Positions 33,604 through 44,531 of a DNA stretch of 64,000 nucleotides are shown in pieces; the stretch's first letter is position 1, and every line of letters starts with the position of its first letter. The DNA is taken from the NCBI RefSeq assembly GCF_002288365.1, contig NZ_CP016782.1:558001-622000 (forward strand), written 5' to 3'. A program made the position numbers and the translations under genes. This stretch comes from Candidatus Planktophila limnetica (GTDB lineage: Bacteria > Actinomycetota > Actinomycetes > Nanopelagicales > Nanopelagicaceae). The notes below the pieces were generated by a model that did not search any database, was not told where the DNA came from, and worked only from the letters and a program-made list of their open reading frames with translations.

Positions 33604-35766
33604 ATGGACACACTCCTACAACCATTGATCAGCTCCTTACAGGAGCATGATCCGAAGTCTGATGTTGCAAAGGTTGAAAAGGCTTTTGAAGTTGCAAAGA
33701 AAGCCCACCTAGGACAACTTCGTAAATCAGGTGATGAATACATAACTCACCCTGTTGCCGTAGCGCAGATTCTCTCTGAGTTAGGGCTCAATGATTCAAC
33801 GATTATTGCGGCTTTACTACATGACACAGTTGAAGATACGCCTTATTCATTAACACAATTAAAAAGTGATTTTGGCGATGAAATTTCCTCTCTTGTCGAT
33901 GGCGTGACAAAGTTAGATAAATTAAGTTACGGGCCAACTGCTGAAGCAGAGACTGTGCGCAAAATGGTAGTTGCGATGTCGCGAGATATCAGAGTTCTTG
34001 TCATCAAGTTGGCAGATCGACTTCACAATGCCCGAACATGGAAGTACGTAGATCCACAGAGCGCCGAACGTAAAGCTCGAGAGACCCTAGATATTTACGC
34101 CCCGCTTGCGCACAGATTGGGAATGAATGCAATTAAATGGGAGTTAGAAGATCTTTCATTTGCAGTTTTAGAGCCGAAAAAATTTGAGGAAATCTCGCGC
34201 TTGGTTGCAGAGCGCAGTCCTTCACGAGATGCCTTGACGGCTGAAGTAATCAAGGATGTAGAAGAGGATCTTGCTAAGGATTCTGTCGAAGCAACTGTTA
34301 CTGGACGTAAGAAGCATTTCTTTAGCGTCTATCAAAAGATGGTTGTTCGTGGACGAGATTTTAATGATATTTATGATCTTGTTGGAATCAGAGTTCTAGT
34401 AAATGATGTTAAAGATTGTTATGCGGTACTTGGTTCTATCCACGCCCGTTGGTCACCAGTTCCCGGGCGATTCAAAGATTACATAGCTATGCCGAAATTT
34501 AATCTGTATCAATCACTTCATACAACGGTTATTGGTCCTGATGGAAAAGCAATTGAAATTCAGATCCGCACCTTTGAGATGCATTCACGCGCTGAATTCG
34601 GAATCGCTGCACACTGGAAATACAAGCACGGCACTGATACAAACTCTTCTTCTCCACAAATGCTCTGGCTGCGACAGCTACATGAATGGCAAAAAGAGAC
34701 CGAAGACCCATCAGAATTTTTGGAAGCACTTAGATTCGATCTTGGGACTCCTGAAGTTTTCGTCTTCACACCAAAAGGAAGTGTTGTTGCTCTTCCAGGT
34801 GGTTCAACGCCTGTTGATTTTGCATATTCAGTACACACAGATGTGGGCAATAGATGTGCGGGTGCAAAGGTAAATGGACGCTTGATTCCACTAGATACTC
34901 GATTAAACAATGGCGATGTTGTTGAAGTAGTCACAAATAAGAGTGAGTCAGCTGCGCCATCTCGCGATTGGCTTAACTTTGTTAAGAGCCCACGCGCTCG
35001 ATCAAAGATCAAAGCATGGTTTAGCAAAGAGCGTCGCGAAGAAGCAATTGAAGCGGGTCGCGAATCTATCGCGCGCCAAATGCGCAAAGCGGGATTGCCT
35101 CTACAAAAAATCTTTGCAGGTCATGCATTACTTGAACTTGCACACGAGTTGAGATACCCAGATATTTCTGCGTTGTATTCAGCCGTTGGCGATGGGCATG
35201 TGTCATCGGCTGCAATTATTGACAAGTTAGTTCAATTTATGGGAGTTGAAGATTCTCATCCTGAACCCACTATGGATTTCGTCCCTGGGGGAGCGCCAGT
35301 TGCTAAACGTTCAAGTAGCGCAATTAAGGTTGAAGGAATCGATGATGTTTTAGTAAAGCTTGCTCGCTGCTGCACTCCAGTTCCAGGAGACCCCATCATG
35401 GGATTCATTACGCGTGGAAGCGGAATTTCAGTGCATAGAGCCGATTGTGTTAACGCTGATGATTTACACACACATCAGAATGATCGAATTGTTGGGGTGA
35501 AATGGCTAGAAGGTGCCTCAAGTTTGTTCTTGGTAAACATTCAGGTTGAAGCACTCGATAGAGCGCGTTTACTTGCTGATGTGACTCGCACATTATCTGA
35601 ACAGCAAGTAAATATTCTTAGCGCAGCGGTGAGCACCACCAAAGATCGCGTTGCAATCTCACGATTTACATTTGAAATGGCTGATGCCACTCATCTGGAT
35701 GCGGTATTAAGCGCAGTTAGATCAATTGAGGGCGTGTACGACGTTTATCGAACAACAAATAATTAA
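33604..35766 (+). CDS. rel: Bifunctional (p)ppGpp synthetase/hydrolase Rel
   Basis: Master enzyme of the stringent response, 720 residues. The HD hydrolase domain is intact (H-D-T-V-E-D near residue 76). The synthetase domain has R-F-K-D-Y-I-A-M-P-K; the RxKD form is typical of bifunctional Rel/SpoT. Then come a TGS domain (about residues 380-440), a Cys-rich zinc-finger domain with R-C-C-T-P-V-P-G-D near residue 590, and a C-terminal ACT domain. All domains for ribosome sensing are kept despite genome reduction. It overlaps the convergent DUF349 gene by 4 bp. Confidence 0.96.
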   Translation: MDTLLQPLISSLQEHDPKSDVAKVEKAFEVAKKAHLGQLRKSGDEYITHPVAVAQILSELGLNDSTIIAALLHDTVEDTPYSLTQLKSDFGDEISSLVDGVTKLDKLSYGPTAEAETVRKMVVAMSRDIRVLVIKLADRLHNARTWKYVDPQSAERKARETLDIYAPLAHRLGMNAIKWELEDLSFAVLEPKKFEEISRLVAERSPSRDALTAEVIKDVEEDLAKDSVEATVTGRKKHFFSVYQKMVVRGRDFNDIYDLVGIRVLVNDVKDCYAVLGSIHARWSPVPGRFKDYIAMPKFNLYQSLHTTVIGPDGKAIEIQIRTFEMHSRAEFGIAAHWKYKHGTDTNSSSPQMLWLRQLHEWQKETEDPSEFLEALRFDLGTPEVFVFTPKGSVVALPGGSTPVDFAYSVHTDVGNRCAGAKVNGRLIPLDTRLNNGDVVEVVTNKSESAAPSRDWLNFVKSPRARSKIKAWFSKERREEAIEAGRESIARQMRKAGLPLQKIFAGHALLELAHELRYPDISALYSAVGDGHVSSAAIIDKLVQFMGVEDSHPEPTMDFVPGGAPVAKRSSSAIKVEGIDDVLVKLARCCTPVPGDPIMGFITRGSGISVHRADCVNADDLHTHQNDRIVGVKWLEGASSLFLVNIQVEALDRARLLADVTRTLSEQQVNILSAAVSTTKDRVAISRFTFEMADATHLDAVLSAVRSIEGVYDVYRTTNN

Positions 35767-37070
35767 CTAAATTCAGCCAGGGACTTCTGTGCTTCATCCA
35801 GCCAGATTCGTCGTGCAGCGGCAGATTCCAAAGCCTCGGTTGCTTTTTTAGTATTACCAGCAGTCGTTGCTTTAGCCGCAATTTTCTCGTAATTATCGAT
35901 TGCTCCTTGAAGTTGGGCAACAACTTCTGCAGCACGTGCTTTTGCAGCGGGATCTGTTTTGCGCCAAATTTCAGCTTCGGCTGATTTGATCGCTTCTTCT
36001 ACGACACTGACGCGGGCATCGAGTGCGGCACGTTTATCGCGATTGGTCATTCCGATTTTCTCCCATGAGCGGGCGAGATCTCTAAATTTGTTTTTAGCAT
36101 CTTTAACGTCGGTGAAAGGAAGAAGTGCTTCAATTTGAATAATGAGTTCTTCGCGTTTTGCCAAGTTTGTACCCATTGTTACTTCGCGCTTTTCTAAATC
36201 AGCGTTTTTCGCTTGGAAGAATTGATCTTGAGCTTTCTTAAATCGAGCCCATAACTTTGCATCATCAGATGGCTTGCCACGCCCGGCAGCTTTCCACTGA
36301 TCCATGAGAGTTTTGAAAGCCTTGGCAGTTGGAACCCATTCAGTTGATGTAGCCAATGTTTCTGCCTGGGTGACTAAGTTTTTCTTGGCATCGGTAACAA
36401 CAGAAGTTGTTGCCTCTAGGTTAGCAAAGTGAGTTCTGCGGCGCTTATCAAATTTATTGCGAGAAGCTGAAAAACGCTTCCACAAATCAGCATCAGTTTT
36501 CTTATCCAAACGAGGAGCTGATTTCCACTCTGTTAGCAATTCTTTGAGTCGATCTCCTGTGGTTTTCCAACTCTCAGATAGCGCGAGTGATTCTGCTTCA
36601 ACGACGATTTTTTCTTTTTCAACTAAAACTTGAGCGCGCTTTGCAGATTTTTCAGCCTCTGCGGCCGCCTTCTTGGCTTCATAAGCACCACGATGACCTT
36701 CAATAAGTGGTTCAAGTTGTTCAACGGAAGCGGCAAGGGCTTCAAGATCTCCAACTGCATTTACTTCTTTGACTTGATCTCGTAGTTTTTTCACAGAGGC
36801 CATTGCATCGGAAGGAACCATTGCACCACTTGTAATGCGTGCGGCAAGAAGTACGATTTCTGATGCAACTGCTTCAAATTTTCTAACGAAGTAAGCGAGT
36901 GCTTCTTCCGCGCTTTTTCCGGGATATGAACCAACTGCTTTATCGCCAGCTGAAGTTTTAACGAAGACCGTTCCATCTGGTGCTACATAACCAAATTTTG
37001 CAGGATCACCAATGAGTGCAGATGCTGCAGATGATGGAATTGAAAGAGGAGTTGGAGTTAAGTCGGACAT
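35763..37070 (-). CDS. DUF349 repeat coiled-coil protein
   Basis: A 435-residue, highly charged, mostly helical protein with at least three DUF349 repeats, recognisable by W-K-x-x-P-R/G-x-x-x-x-x-x-L-W-x-R-F near residues 186, 264 and 340. The N-terminal 70 residues form a small domain of the type G-Y-V-A-P-D-G-T-V-F-V. It is conserved beside rel in actinobacteria. The distant E. coli relative YicH/YgaU-type assignments are not helpful, and no function is firmly known. A GAAGGGAAG Shine-Dalgarno sequence precedes the ATG. Confidence 0.85.
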   Translation of the reverse strand: MSDLTPTPLSIPSSAASALIGDPAKFGYVAPDGTVFVKTSAGDKAVGSYPGKSAEEALAYFVRKFEAVASEIVLLAARITSGAMVPSDAMASVKKLRDQVKEVNAVGDLEALAASVEQLEPLIEGHRGAYEAKKAAAEAEKSAKRAQVLVEKEKIVVEAESLALSESWKTTGDRLKELLTEWKSAPRLDKKTDADLWKRFSASRNKFDKRRRTHFANLEATTSVVTDAKKNLVTQAETLATSTEWVPTAKAFKTLMDQWKAAGRGKPSDDAKLWARFKKAQDQFFQAKNADLEKREVTMGTNLAKREELIIQIEALLPFTDVKDAKNKFRDLARSWEKIGMTNRDKRAALDARVSVVEEAIKSAEAEIWRKTDPAAKARAAEVVAQLQGAIDNYEKIAAKATTAGNTKKATEALESAAARRIWLDEAQKSLAEFS

Positions 37071-37189
37071 GGTCTTCCCTTCAGCGCGTTAATCGATTTC
37101 GATCTTCGCTATTGGACCTCATTAACTTTGATTCTGATGTCACAGAGTCTTCAGTCGAGTTGGTCAGGCGGCTTAGTGAAGGTAAAAGG

Positions 37190-37195
37190 TACCCT
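37190..37195 (+). promoter_or_regulatory. -10 hexamer TACCCT before a short leader ORF
   Basis: TACCCT ends exactly 6 nt before ATG 37202, the same spacing as the leaderless genes here, and 71 nt before the GTG of the MBL hydrolase gene. It lies in the arm of a small palindrome, GGTAC-CCT-GTACC. Confidence 0.35.
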
Positions 37196-37201
37196 GTACC
37201 T

Positions 37202-37228
37202 ATGAGCGCGGCGAAATTTCCCGCGTAA
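37202..37228 (+). CDS. Possible leaderless 8-codon upstream ORF
   Basis: ATG 37202 to TAA 37226-37228 would encode M-S-A-A-K-F-P-A. It sits at leaderless distance from a TACCCT hexamer and 38 nt upstream of the MBL/hisS transcript's first gene. ATTTCCC inside it (37216-37222) can pair with GGGAAAT (37256-37262), which covers the downstream Shine-Dalgarno sequence. A ribosome on the short ORF could open that stem. Very short, so chance is a real alternative. Confidence 0.25.
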   Translation: MSAAKFPA

Positions 37229-37266
37229 CTAGCTCCACAAATAGGCGTAGTCGAAGGGAAATCACC

Positions 37267-37938
37267 GTGTTCATCACCTCCTTCGCGGCCCCAATGTTTG
37301 CCACCAATTGTTGGATCATTGCCGATGCCCCCGGTGGGGAATGCATCATCGTTGATCCCGGAATGCCTGATGTTTCTGACACAGTGTCTATGGTTTTAAA
37401 TGAACACAAATTAAAGGCTGTTGCCACAATCATCACTCACGGACACCTTGATCACACATTTTCAGTCGTTCCAGTTGCTGATGGATATGGGATCCCGACG
37501 TATATCCATAGCGAAGATCGAGCGCTTCTTTTGCATCCAGAACGCGCTCATGGTGCTGAATTTCTAGCGACATTAAGCGCAATGAACTTTGTCGAACCGA
37601 GTGATGTAAGAGAATTACGACATGGAGCTGAACTCGAAATGCTAGGAATGAAGTTTCGTGCGATTCATTCCCCGGGACATACTCGAGGCTCCTTAATGTT
37701 TACAGTCGATGATGAAGTTCTCATTAGCGGTGACGTCTTATTCGCCGGCGCCATTGGCCGAACCGATCTACCTTCTGGTTCGGCAAGGGATATGCAAGAA
37801 ACACTTGTAAATAAAGTTTTGACGCTGCCTGATCACCTTCGAGTTCTTCCCGGACACGGACCGGATACATCTATTGCTCACGAACGAAAAACTAATCCTT
37901 ATCTCATCGATGCTGCGAAGAAATCAGGTAGGCGATGA
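37267..37938 (+). CDS. Metallo-beta-lactamase-fold hydrolase (glyoxalase II-like)
   Basis: A 223-residue cytosolic metallohydrolase. The metal motif T-H-G-H-L-D-H-T is near residue 58. Further ligands are in S-P-G-H-T-R-G-S (His about 139), I-S-G-D-V-L-F (Asp) and L-P-G-H-G-P (His near residue 198). Its place between rel and hisS is conserved in actinobacteria, and the order matches glyoxalase II-type thioester hydrolases, but the substrate is not known. GTG 37267 is used; GAAGGGA sits 6 nt ahead. It overlaps hisS by 4 nt. Confidence 0.88.
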   Translation: MFITSFAAPMFATNCWIIADAPGGECIIVDPGMPDVSDTVSMVLNEHKLKAVATIITHGHLDHTFSVVPVADGYGIPTYIHSEDRALLLHPERAHGAEFLATLSAMNFVEPSDVRELRHGAELEMLGMKFRAIHSPGHTRGSLMFTVDDEVLISGDVLFAGAIGRTDLPSGSARDMQETLVNKVLTLPDHLRVLPGHGPDTSIAHERKTNPYLIDAAKKSGRR

Positions 37939-39206
37939 GTAAAGCAAATCAAATACAGGCACCAAAAGGTGTCAGCGAGTATGTACCACCACAATCTCGA
38001 AAATTTGAGTCTGTTCGTCAGGCGTTACTAGAACCTGCGAAAAATGCAGGGTATGAATTAATCGAATTACCAGTTTTTGAAGATACAGAGTTATTTACTC
38101 GCGGAGTTGGTGAATCAACAGATGTTGTATCAAAGGAGATGTATACATTTGAAGATCGTGGTGGACGTTCAATAACTCTTCGCCCGGAAGGTACCGCCGG
38201 TGTAATGCGCGCTGTCATCGAACATGGTTTAGACAGAGGCCAACTTCCAGTCAAACTTTATTACAGTGGACCATTCTTTCGCGCAGAACGTCCGCAAGCA
38301 GGTAGATATCGTCAATTTTACCAAGTAGGCATCGAAGCAATTGGTATTCAAGATTCTGCATTAGATGCCGAAGTTATCGCAATTGCAGATGCCGGATTTA
38401 AATCAATCGGATTAGAAAAGTACCGTTTAGAAATTACATCTCTAGGGGATTCTGCATCACGGGCAAAACACAGAGTTGAATTAGTAAAATTCATTGAAAA
38501 ATTGAATTTAGATGAAGATACTCGCGTCCGCGCTGGTGTTAACCCGCTTCGCCTATTTGATGATAAACGCGATGAGATTAAAACTCAGATGATTAATGCG
38601 CCTTTGTTACTTGATTTCTTATCAGCAGATTCCTTGAAGGATTTTGAAGATGTACAGAAGCACCTGACAGCGCTCAAAGTTGACTACATTATTAATCCAC
38701 GAATGGTGCGGGGTTTGGATTACTACACCGGAACAACCTTTGAATTCGTTCACGAATTACTCGGAGCGCAATCTGGCATCGGTGGCGGTGGCCGTTATGA
38801 CGGGCTTATGGAGCAATTGGGTGGTCAGCAACTCTCCGGAATCGGTTTTGGCTTAGGTATTGATCGTTGCGTACTGGCTGCAGATGCTGAAGGTATTTCA
38901 TTTGATCAAGAGTTCACTTCAGATTTATTCATCATTCCATTGGGCGTTGAAAGTAAAACAGTGGCATTAACTGTTGCTCAAGAGTTACAAAAAGCAGGTC
39001 TGAAAGTTGAGATTTCTTTCGGTGATCGCGCTCTGAAAGGGTCTATGAAAGCAGCCGATAAAAGTAATGCCGAATACGTTTTAGTCCTTGGTGATAGCGA
39101 AATTTCAACTGGGATTGTCGAGCTCAAGCAGATGAGCACGGGTAAGACATCTTCGGTTACTCTTACCTCCTTGCAGGAACATCTTCGAAGTGTTTCTGGT
39201 AAATAA
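37935..39206 (+). CDS. hisS: Histidine-tRNA ligase
   Basis: Class II synthetase, 423 residues. Motif 2 is seen in [23 protein letters not shown] near residue 108. The histidine-binding loops follow in [12 protein letters not shown] near residue 260, and motif 3 in [10 protein letters not shown] near residue 297. The C-terminal anticodon domain spans about residues 325-423. It is coupled to the MBL gene. Confidence 0.97.
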   Translation: MSKANQIQAPKGVSEYVPPQSRKFESVRQALLEPAKNAGYELIELPVFEDTELFTRGVGESTDVVSKEMYTFEDRGGRSITLRPEGTAGVMRAVIEHGLDRGQLPVKLYYSGPFFRAERPQAGRYRQFYQVGIEAIGIQDSALDAEVIAIADAGFKSIGLEKYRLEITSLGDSASRAKHRVELVKFIEKLNLDEDTRVRAGVNPLRLFDDKRDEIKTQMINAPLLLDFLSADSLKDFEDVQKHLTALKVDYIINPRMVRGLDYYTGTTFEFVHELLGAQSGIGGGGRYDGLMEQLGGQQLSGIGFGLGIDRCVLAADAEGISFDQEFTSDLFIIPLGVESKTVALTVAQELQKAGLKVEISFGDRALKGSMKAADKSNAEYVLVLGDSEISTGIVELKQMSTGKTSSVTLTSLQEHLRSVSGK

Positions 39207-39232
39207 TTATCTTTAGAAAAAGAGGCTGTTAA

Positions 39233-40978
39233 ATGTTGCGCACACATGGAGCTGGAACGCTTCGAGCATCCCATGTTGGCCAAAGCGTGACACTTGCTGG
39301 TTGGGTTGCCAGACGTCGAGATCACGGTGGTGTGGCATTTATCGATTTCCGCGACGCAACAGGGTGGGTACAAGTTGTTATTCGCGATGAAAAAATTGCA
39401 GGAGCGTTACGCGCAGAATGGTGCTTGAAAATAACTGGTGAAGTTGTCGCTAGACCATCTGGAAATGAGAATTCTGCTGTTCCAACCGGTGCCATCGAAG
39501 TGATGGGCGATGATGTAACAATTTTAAGTGAAGCATCAGCTTTACCATTTCCGGTTGATAGCGGCGATGATGTAGAAATTTCAGAAGAAGTTCGTTTGAA
39601 GTATCGTTATTTGGATTTAAGACGAGAAGGTCCTGCGTCGAATTTACGTTTGCGTTCAAAGGTCACCTCGACTATTCGCAGAGTGATGGAAGATGAAGCG
39701 TTTCTCGAAATTGAAACTCCTTATCTCACACGTTCAACGCCTGAAGGCGCACGAGATTTCTTAGTTCCTGTTCGACTGCAGCCAGGCAGTTGGTATGCAT
39801 TGCCTCAATCTCCACAGCTTTTCAAGCAATTATTGATGGTTGCTGGAATGGAAAAGTACTACCAAATTGCGCGCTGTTTCCGCGATGAAGACTTCAGAGC
39901 AGATCGCCAACCAGAATTTACTCAACTAGATATCGAGATGTCCTTTATTGATCAAGAAGATATTTTGGCCGTGGCTGAAAAGATTTTGGTTAAGGTGTGG
40001 AAAGAAGCACTTGACTACCAAATCTCTTTGCCAATTCCTCGTATGACTTATCTAGATGCAATGGCGCGATATGGATCAGATAAACCTGACTTGCGCTTTG
40101 ATCTAGAACTCGTTGATTGCACTAGTTATTTCGCCGACACTACTTTCCGAGTTTTCCAAGCCCCATATGTTGGAGCTGCGTTAATGCCAGGCGGCGCTGA
40201 TTCTCCTCGTCGCGAATTAGATGCATGGCAAGACTGGGCTAAAGCGCGTGGCGCCAAGGGACTTGCATATATTTTAGTTGCAGCAGATGGAACTCTTGGA
40301 GGACCTGTTGCTAAGAATTTAACGCAAGCTGAACAAGACGGCATTGCCGCGCACGTTGGCGCTAAACCTGGAGATGCGATTTTCTTTGCTGCCGGAGAGC
40401 GCACAGCATCGTTGAATTTACTTGGTGCGGTGCGTCTTGAAATTGGAAAGCGTTGCAATCTCATTGACCCAACGCGATGGGAATTCGTTTGGATTGTAGA
40501 TGCGCCAATGTTTGAACCAACAGATGGTGGTGGTTGGACCGCGGTGCACCATCCATTTACTGGCCCAAAGCCAGAGTTCGCTAAAACTTTCGCTAAAGAT
40601 CCTGCAAGTGCGTTGGCATATGCCTATGACATTGTTCTAAACGGTACCGAATTAGGTGGCGGATCGATTCGTATTCATGATCGTGAAATGCAAAAGGATG
40701 TATTTACAGTTATCGGATTAAGTGATGAAGAAGCAGCAAGTAAATTTGGGTTTTTACTAGAAGCATTTAATTATGGTCCACCTCCACACGGAGGAATTGC
40801 TCTAGGTCTAGATAGATTATGCGCTCTACTTTCTCATTCAGATTCAATTCGTGAAGTAATCGCTTTTCCAAAGACAGCAAGTGGTGCGGATCCGCTTACT
40901 GGGGCACCAACTCCGATTACTCCTGCGCAACGTAAAGAGAGTGGAATTGATGGGGCGCCAAAAGAGGGAGCCAAGTAA
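39233..40978 (+). CDS. aspS: Aspartate-tRNA ligase (bacterial type)
   Basis: Class IIb synthetase, 581 residues. It has an N-terminal OB domain (residues 1-105), motif 2 [16 protein letters not shown] near residue 218, a bacterial GAD insertion (about residues 290-410), and motif 3 [10 protein letters not shown] near residue 525. Whether it also charges tRNA-Asn cannot be decided here. AAAGAGG is spaced about 8 nt before ATG. Confidence 0.97.
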   Translation: MLRTHGAGTLRASHVGQSVTLAGWVARRRDHGGVAFIDFRDATGWVQVVIRDEKIAGALRAEWCLKITGEVVARPSGNENSAVPTGAIEVMGDDVTILSEASALPFPVDSGDDVEISEEVRLKYRYLDLRREGPASNLRLRSKVTSTIRRVMEDEAFLEIETPYLTRSTPEGARDFLVPVRLQPGSWYALPQSPQLFKQLLMVAGMEKYYQIARCFRDEDFRADRQPEFTQLDIEMSFIDQEDILAVAEKILVKVWKEALDYQISLPIPRMTYLDAMARYGSDKPDLRFDLELVDCTSYFADTTFRVFQAPYVGAALMPGGADSPRRELDAWQDWAKARGAKGLAYILVAADGTLGGPVAKNLTQAEQDGIAAHVGAKPGDAIFFAAGERTASLNLLGAVRLEIGKRCNLIDPTRWEFVWIVDAPMFEPTDGGGWTAVHHPFTGPKPEFAKTFAKDPASALAYAYDIVLNGTELGGGSIRIHDREMQKDVFTVIGLSDEEAASKFGFLLEAFNYGPPPHGGIALGLDRLCALLSHSDSIREVIAFPKTASGADPLTGAPTPITPAQRKESGIDGAPKEGAK

Positions 40979-40988
40979 GGCAATCGGG

Positions 40989-41030
40989 TAGGCTGGTCTT
41001 ATTAGCAAATCGGTTCGTAAATCAAGGAGG
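40989..41030 (+). promoter_or_regulatory. -10 TAGGCT and strong Shine-Dalgarno sequence ahead of the DUF948 gene
   Basis: TAGGCT (40989-40994) implies a transcript start near 41001, and a perfect AAGGAGG (41024-41030) lies 5 nt before ATG 41036. This is a clear leadered counter-example to the leaderless genes elsewhere in the window. Confidence 0.5.
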
Positions 41031-41035
41031 AAGCC

Positions 41036-41404
41036 ATGGGTCCAGGTGGAATTGCAACGATCATTGCGGCGTCATCCCTTCTTGTTATCGCAATTGCGGT
41101 TAGTTACGCAGTTATCCGTGTGGGACGTTTTATTGATGAAGCCAAAACTTCGCTGAAAGCTGTTACTGATGAAGCAACTCCACTGATTGAAGAAGTTCAT
41201 ACAACTGTAACTCTTGTAAATGGACCTCTACAAAGCTTTAATCGCATCACAAAAAATGTGGAAGATATATCCGAAAAAATTTCGAGCACAACATCTGATT
41301 TTTTAGATAAGAGTGGTCCTGCGTTAAAAGTAGCCGGAGCTCTTGTATCGGCTGCGCAAATGGGCAAAGTTCGTTCAAAGAAAAAGAAGAAGAAGGCTGA
41401 GTGA
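41036..41404 (+). CDS. DUF948 membrane-anchored protein
   Basis: A 122-residue protein. An N-terminal membrane helix (about residues 5-25) is followed by an amphipathic helical domain of the DUF948 type, with periodic Val/Ile/Leu and V-T-L-V-N-G-P-L. The tail is polylysine (S-K-K-K-K-K-K-A-E). It sits between aspS and alaS as in other actinobacteria, where rpsD usually precedes it; rpsD is not here. Role unknown. It has the strongest Shine-Dalgarno sequence of the region. Confidence 0.82.
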   Translation: MGPGGIATIIAASSLLVIAIAVSYAVIRVGRFIDEAKTSLKAVTDEATPLIEEVHTTVTLVNGPLQSFNRITKNVEDISEKISSTTSDFLDKSGPALKVAGALVSAAQMGKVRSKKKKKKAE

Positions 41405-41413
41405 TCTGCCGAC

Positions 41414-44089
41414 GTGGAATCCGCCGAAATCCGTTCGCGCTGGCTGCGCTTCTTCGAATCAGATAACCGCGAAGGTTTACTTCACACGGTAGTACCTTCG
41501 GCTTCTCTGATTGCTGATGATCCAAATTTATTATTGGTAAATGCTGGAATGGTTCCCTTCAAACCTTATTTTCTTGGAGAAGTTACCCCGCCTTATAAGA
41601 GAGCGACCTCTGTTCAAAAGTGCGTTCGAACCCTTGATATTGATGAAGTAGGCAAAACAACTCGTCACGCATCTTTTTTCCAAATGTGTGGAAATTTTTC
41701 ATTCGGTGATTATTTCAAAGAAGGTGCAATCGCATTGGCGTGGGATCTACTTACTCGTCCTATTTCCGATGGTGGTTATGGCTTTGCTGAATCCAAATTA
41801 TGGGTCACTGTCTTTCATGATGATGACGAAGCTGTACAAATTTGGAACAAAAAAATCGGATTACCTTTAGACCGAATTCAACGCAGAGGAATGGATGATA
41901 ATTTCTGGTCCATGGGAGTTCCCGGACCATGTGGTCCGTGTTCTGAAATTTATTACGACCGAGGTCCTGAATACGGCAGTGAAGGCGGACCGATTGCAGA
42001 TGAAAATCGGTATATGGAAGTGTGGAATTTAGTTTTCATGCAAAATGAACGTGGTGTTGGTTCAGGTAAAAACGATTTTCCAATTCTTGGCGAACTTCCG
42101 GCGAAGAGCATTGATACAGGTCTTGGTTTAGAGCGAATGGCAGCGCTCTTACAAGGCGTTGAAAATATCTATGAAATTGATACAACTGCTCAAATTCTAA
42201 ATCGAGCATCCGAGCTGACCGGTGTTAAGTATGGGAAAAATGAAAAATCAGATGTTGCACTACGAGTAGTTGCTGACCACGCTCGAACTTCGGCGATGCT
42301 TATCGGCGATGGTGTAACTCCTGGCAATGAAGGTCGTGGGTATGTTTTGCGCCGCATGATGCGCCGCACCATTCGCAATATGCGCTTGCTGGGTTCAGAT
42401 GATTTGATCATGAATGAACTAACTAAGGCTGCAATAGGGGCTATGTCGTCTCAGTATCCAGAACTTAAAGCCGAGAGTGATCGAATTTTGGCAGTAACGC
42501 AAGCTGAAGAAGATACCTTCTTGCAAACGTTAAAGAGTGGCACAACTATTTTTGAAGTAGAAAGCGCATCAATAAAGAAAGGCAAAGGCGCCAAGTTATC
42601 TGCAGATGCCGCATTTAAATTACACGATACCTATGGCTTCCCCTTTGATCTCACTCTTGAAATGGCTCGCGAAGAAGGGTTAGAAGTGGATGAAGATGGC
42701 TTTCGCCGCTTAATGAAAGAACAACGAGATCGGGCAAAAGCAGATTCTAAGGCTAAAAAAAGTGGCCACACAGATGTCAGTGTTTATCGCTCGATAGCAG
42801 ATTCAGATGGCCTTACCTCTTTTGTTGGTTACACGCATCAAGAGAGCGAAGCTGTTATTAAAGCCTTAGTAAATGATGGCGTTGCAGTGCAATCTGCAAA
42901 ATCTGGTGATGAAATCGAGGTTATTTTAGATCGGACTCCCTTTTATGCAGAAGGTGGTGGTCAGTTAGCAGATGGTGGACTAATAACTTTGGCAAATGGA
43001 GCAGTAATTGAAATTGATGATGTGCAGACTCCAGTTCCTGGAATTAGTGTGCATCGCGGACGAGTTCGAAGTGGAGTCATAGAAGCTGGAACACAAGTGT
43101 TAGCGCAGATTGATATTGAACGACGCAGTGCTATTTCACGTGCGCATACGGCCACACACATGGTTCATAAAGCGTTTAGAGAAATTCTTGGTGAAACTGC
43201 AACTCAAGCAGGTTCAGAAAACTCGCCAGGGCGTTTTCGTTTTGATTTTCCTGCAACTGGGGCAGTTCCAGATTCGGTGTTAAATGATGTTGAGTCACGG
43301 GTAAATACTTTGCTTCTGGATAATCTCGAAGTAAGCGCCGAAGTAATGAGCCAAGTCGATGCAAAGAAATTGGGAGCAATGGCTCTCTTTGGTGAAAAAT
43401 ATGGCGATCAAGTGCGCGTTGTGAGTGTGGGAGATTGGGCTAGAGAATTATGCGGTGGCACTCACGTTGCCCGCTCTGGTCAACTTGGAATAATCAAATT
43501 ATTAAGTGAATCCTCCATTGGTGCAGGCGTGAGACGCGTGGAAGCACTAGTTGGTGTCGATGCATATAAATTCCTAGCACGTGAGCACGTGTTGCTCAGT
43601 TCTCTTACTGAAATTATCAAAGGTTCTCGAACAGAAGAGTTACCTGAGCGCGTCTCTGATTTGATTTCGAAGATGAAAGATGTAGAAAAGGAATTAGCTA
43701 CATTACGAACAGATGCTGCATTAGCCAAGAGTTCTGAGTTGTTAAAAACTAAGAAGAATATTGGTTCGATAACGTTGATCTCAGCCCAAATTTCAGATGG
43801 AATAAATAGTGAAAGCTTGCGAACAATCGCTTTAGATTTGCGGAGTAAAACTCCTAACAGTGTGATTGTTCTTATCAGCGTTACGGATTCAAAGCCTAGT
43901 TTGGTGGTTGCAACAAGTGATGAAGCACGTGCAGCTGGAGTAAAAGCTGGCGCTCTAGTCAAAATCGGTTCAGCGGTATTAGGTGGCGGTGGCGGTGGGA
44001 AAGATGATTTCGCCCAAGGCGGCGGTGTTGATGTTTCAAAAATTAATGAAGCTCTAATGACTATCGAACACGCTATTTCTGGAAAATAA
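41414..44089 (+). CDS. alaS: Alanine-tRNA ligase
   Basis: Class II synthetase, 891 residues. The catalytic core starts with R-F-F-E, with G-M-V-P-F-K-P-Y-F near residue 45. The editing domain has the zinc motif H-T-A-T-H-M-V-H near residue 578 and C-G-G-T-H-V near residue 678. The C-terminal C-Ala domain is Gly-rich near the end ([16 protein letters not shown]). The start is GTG 41414, 10 nt after the DUF948 stop. Confidence 0.97.
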   Translation: MESAEIRSRWLRFFESDNREGLLHTVVPSASLIADDPNLLLVNAGMVPFKPYFLGEVTPPYKRATSVQKCVRTLDIDEVGKTTRHASFFQMCGNFSFGDYFKEGAIALAWDLLTRPISDGGYGFAESKLWVTVFHDDDEAVQIWNKKIGLPLDRIQRRGMDDNFWSMGVPGPCGPCSEIYYDRGPEYGSEGGPIADENRYMEVWNLVFMQNERGVGSGKNDFPILGELPAKSIDTGLGLERMAALLQGVENIYEIDTTAQILNRASELTGVKYGKNEKSDVALRVVADHARTSAMLIGDGVTPGNEGRGYVLRRMMRRTIRNMRLLGSDDLIMNELTKAAIGAMSSQYPELKAESDRILAVTQAEEDTFLQTLKSGTTIFEVESASIKKGKGAKLSADAAFKLHDTYGFPFDLTLEMAREEGLEVDEDGFRRLMKEQRDRAKADSKAKKSGHTDVSVYRSIADSDGLTSFVGYTHQESEAVIKALVNDGVAVQSAKSGDEIEVILDRTPFYAEGGGQLADGGLITLANGAVIEIDDVQTPVPGISVHRGRVRSGVIEAGTQVLAQIDIERRSAISRAHTATHMVHKAFREILGETATQAGSENSPGRFRFDFPATGAVPDSVLNDVESRVNTLLLDNLEVSAEVMSQVDAKKLGAMALFGEKYGDQVRVVSVGDWARELCGGTHVARSGQLGIIKLLSESSIGAGVRRVEALVGVDAYKFLAREHVLLSSLTEIIKGSRTEELPERVSDLISKMKDVEKELATLRTDAALAKSSELLKTKKNIGSITLISAQISDGINSESLRTIALDLRSKTPNSVIVLISVTDSKPSLVVATSDEARAAGVKAGALVKIGSAVLGGGGGGKDDFAQGGGVDVSKINEALMTIEHAISGK

Positions 44090-44090
44090 G

Positions 44091-44531
44091 ATGCTTCGAG
44101 GGCGACGCATGGCCTTTGATTATGGCGACGCACGTATCGGTGTTGCGGTCTGTGATCCAGATGCCATTCTTGCAACTCCAGTAACAACTTTAAAGAGTAA
44201 AGATGTTGATTTGTGGGATCAGATCATGGCTCTCGTAGATGAGTATGAACCAATACATATATACGTTGGTTCTCCACGACATCTCTCTGGCGAATCCAGT
44301 ATTTCAATGCAGAAAGCAGAAGATTTCAAGGAAGAAATTGCGACCCGTACCAAGATCGCTTGCTCAATGATTGATGAGAGACTTTCAACTGTAAGTGCGG
44401 CAAAACAATTGAAAGATTCAGGAATGAATTCTCGTGAGAGTAAATCAGCAATAGATCAAGCCGCAGCAGTTGCAATTTTAGAACAAGCTATTGCTATCGA
44501 AAAAAGAATAAGCCTCAATGAAAAAGAGTGA
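44091..44531 (+). CDS. ruvX: Putative pre-16S rRNA nuclease / Holliday junction resolvase-like YqgF
   Basis: A 146-residue RNase H-fold protein. Conserved residues are in M-A-F-D-Y-G-D-A-R-I-G-V-A near residue 5, I-Y-V-G-S-P-R-H-L-S-G near residue 60, and D-E-R-L-S-T-V-S-A near residue 98. The family processes the 5' end of 16S rRNA in E. coli. It starts 1 nt after the alaS stop and overlaps mltG by 14 nt. Confidence 0.94.
   Translation: MLRGRRMAFDYGDARIGVAVCDPDAILATPVTTLKSKDVDLWDQIMALVDEYEPIHIYVGSPRHLSGESSISMQKAEDFKEEIATRTKIACSMIDERLSTVSAAKQLKDSGMNSRESKSAIDQAAAVAILEQAIAIEKRISLNEKE

Noticed and set aside
34560-35087. A 175-codon minus-strand open frame inside rel
   Set aside because: Antisense to the TGS part of rel with no recognisable domain and no promoter or ribosome site of its own.
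43480-44187. A 235-codon minus-strand open frame opposite the 3' end of alaS and into ruvX
   Set aside because: It lies wholly opposite conserved coding sequence, resembles no family, and has poor amino-acid composition (Ser/Pro/Arg rich), as expected for a shadow frame.
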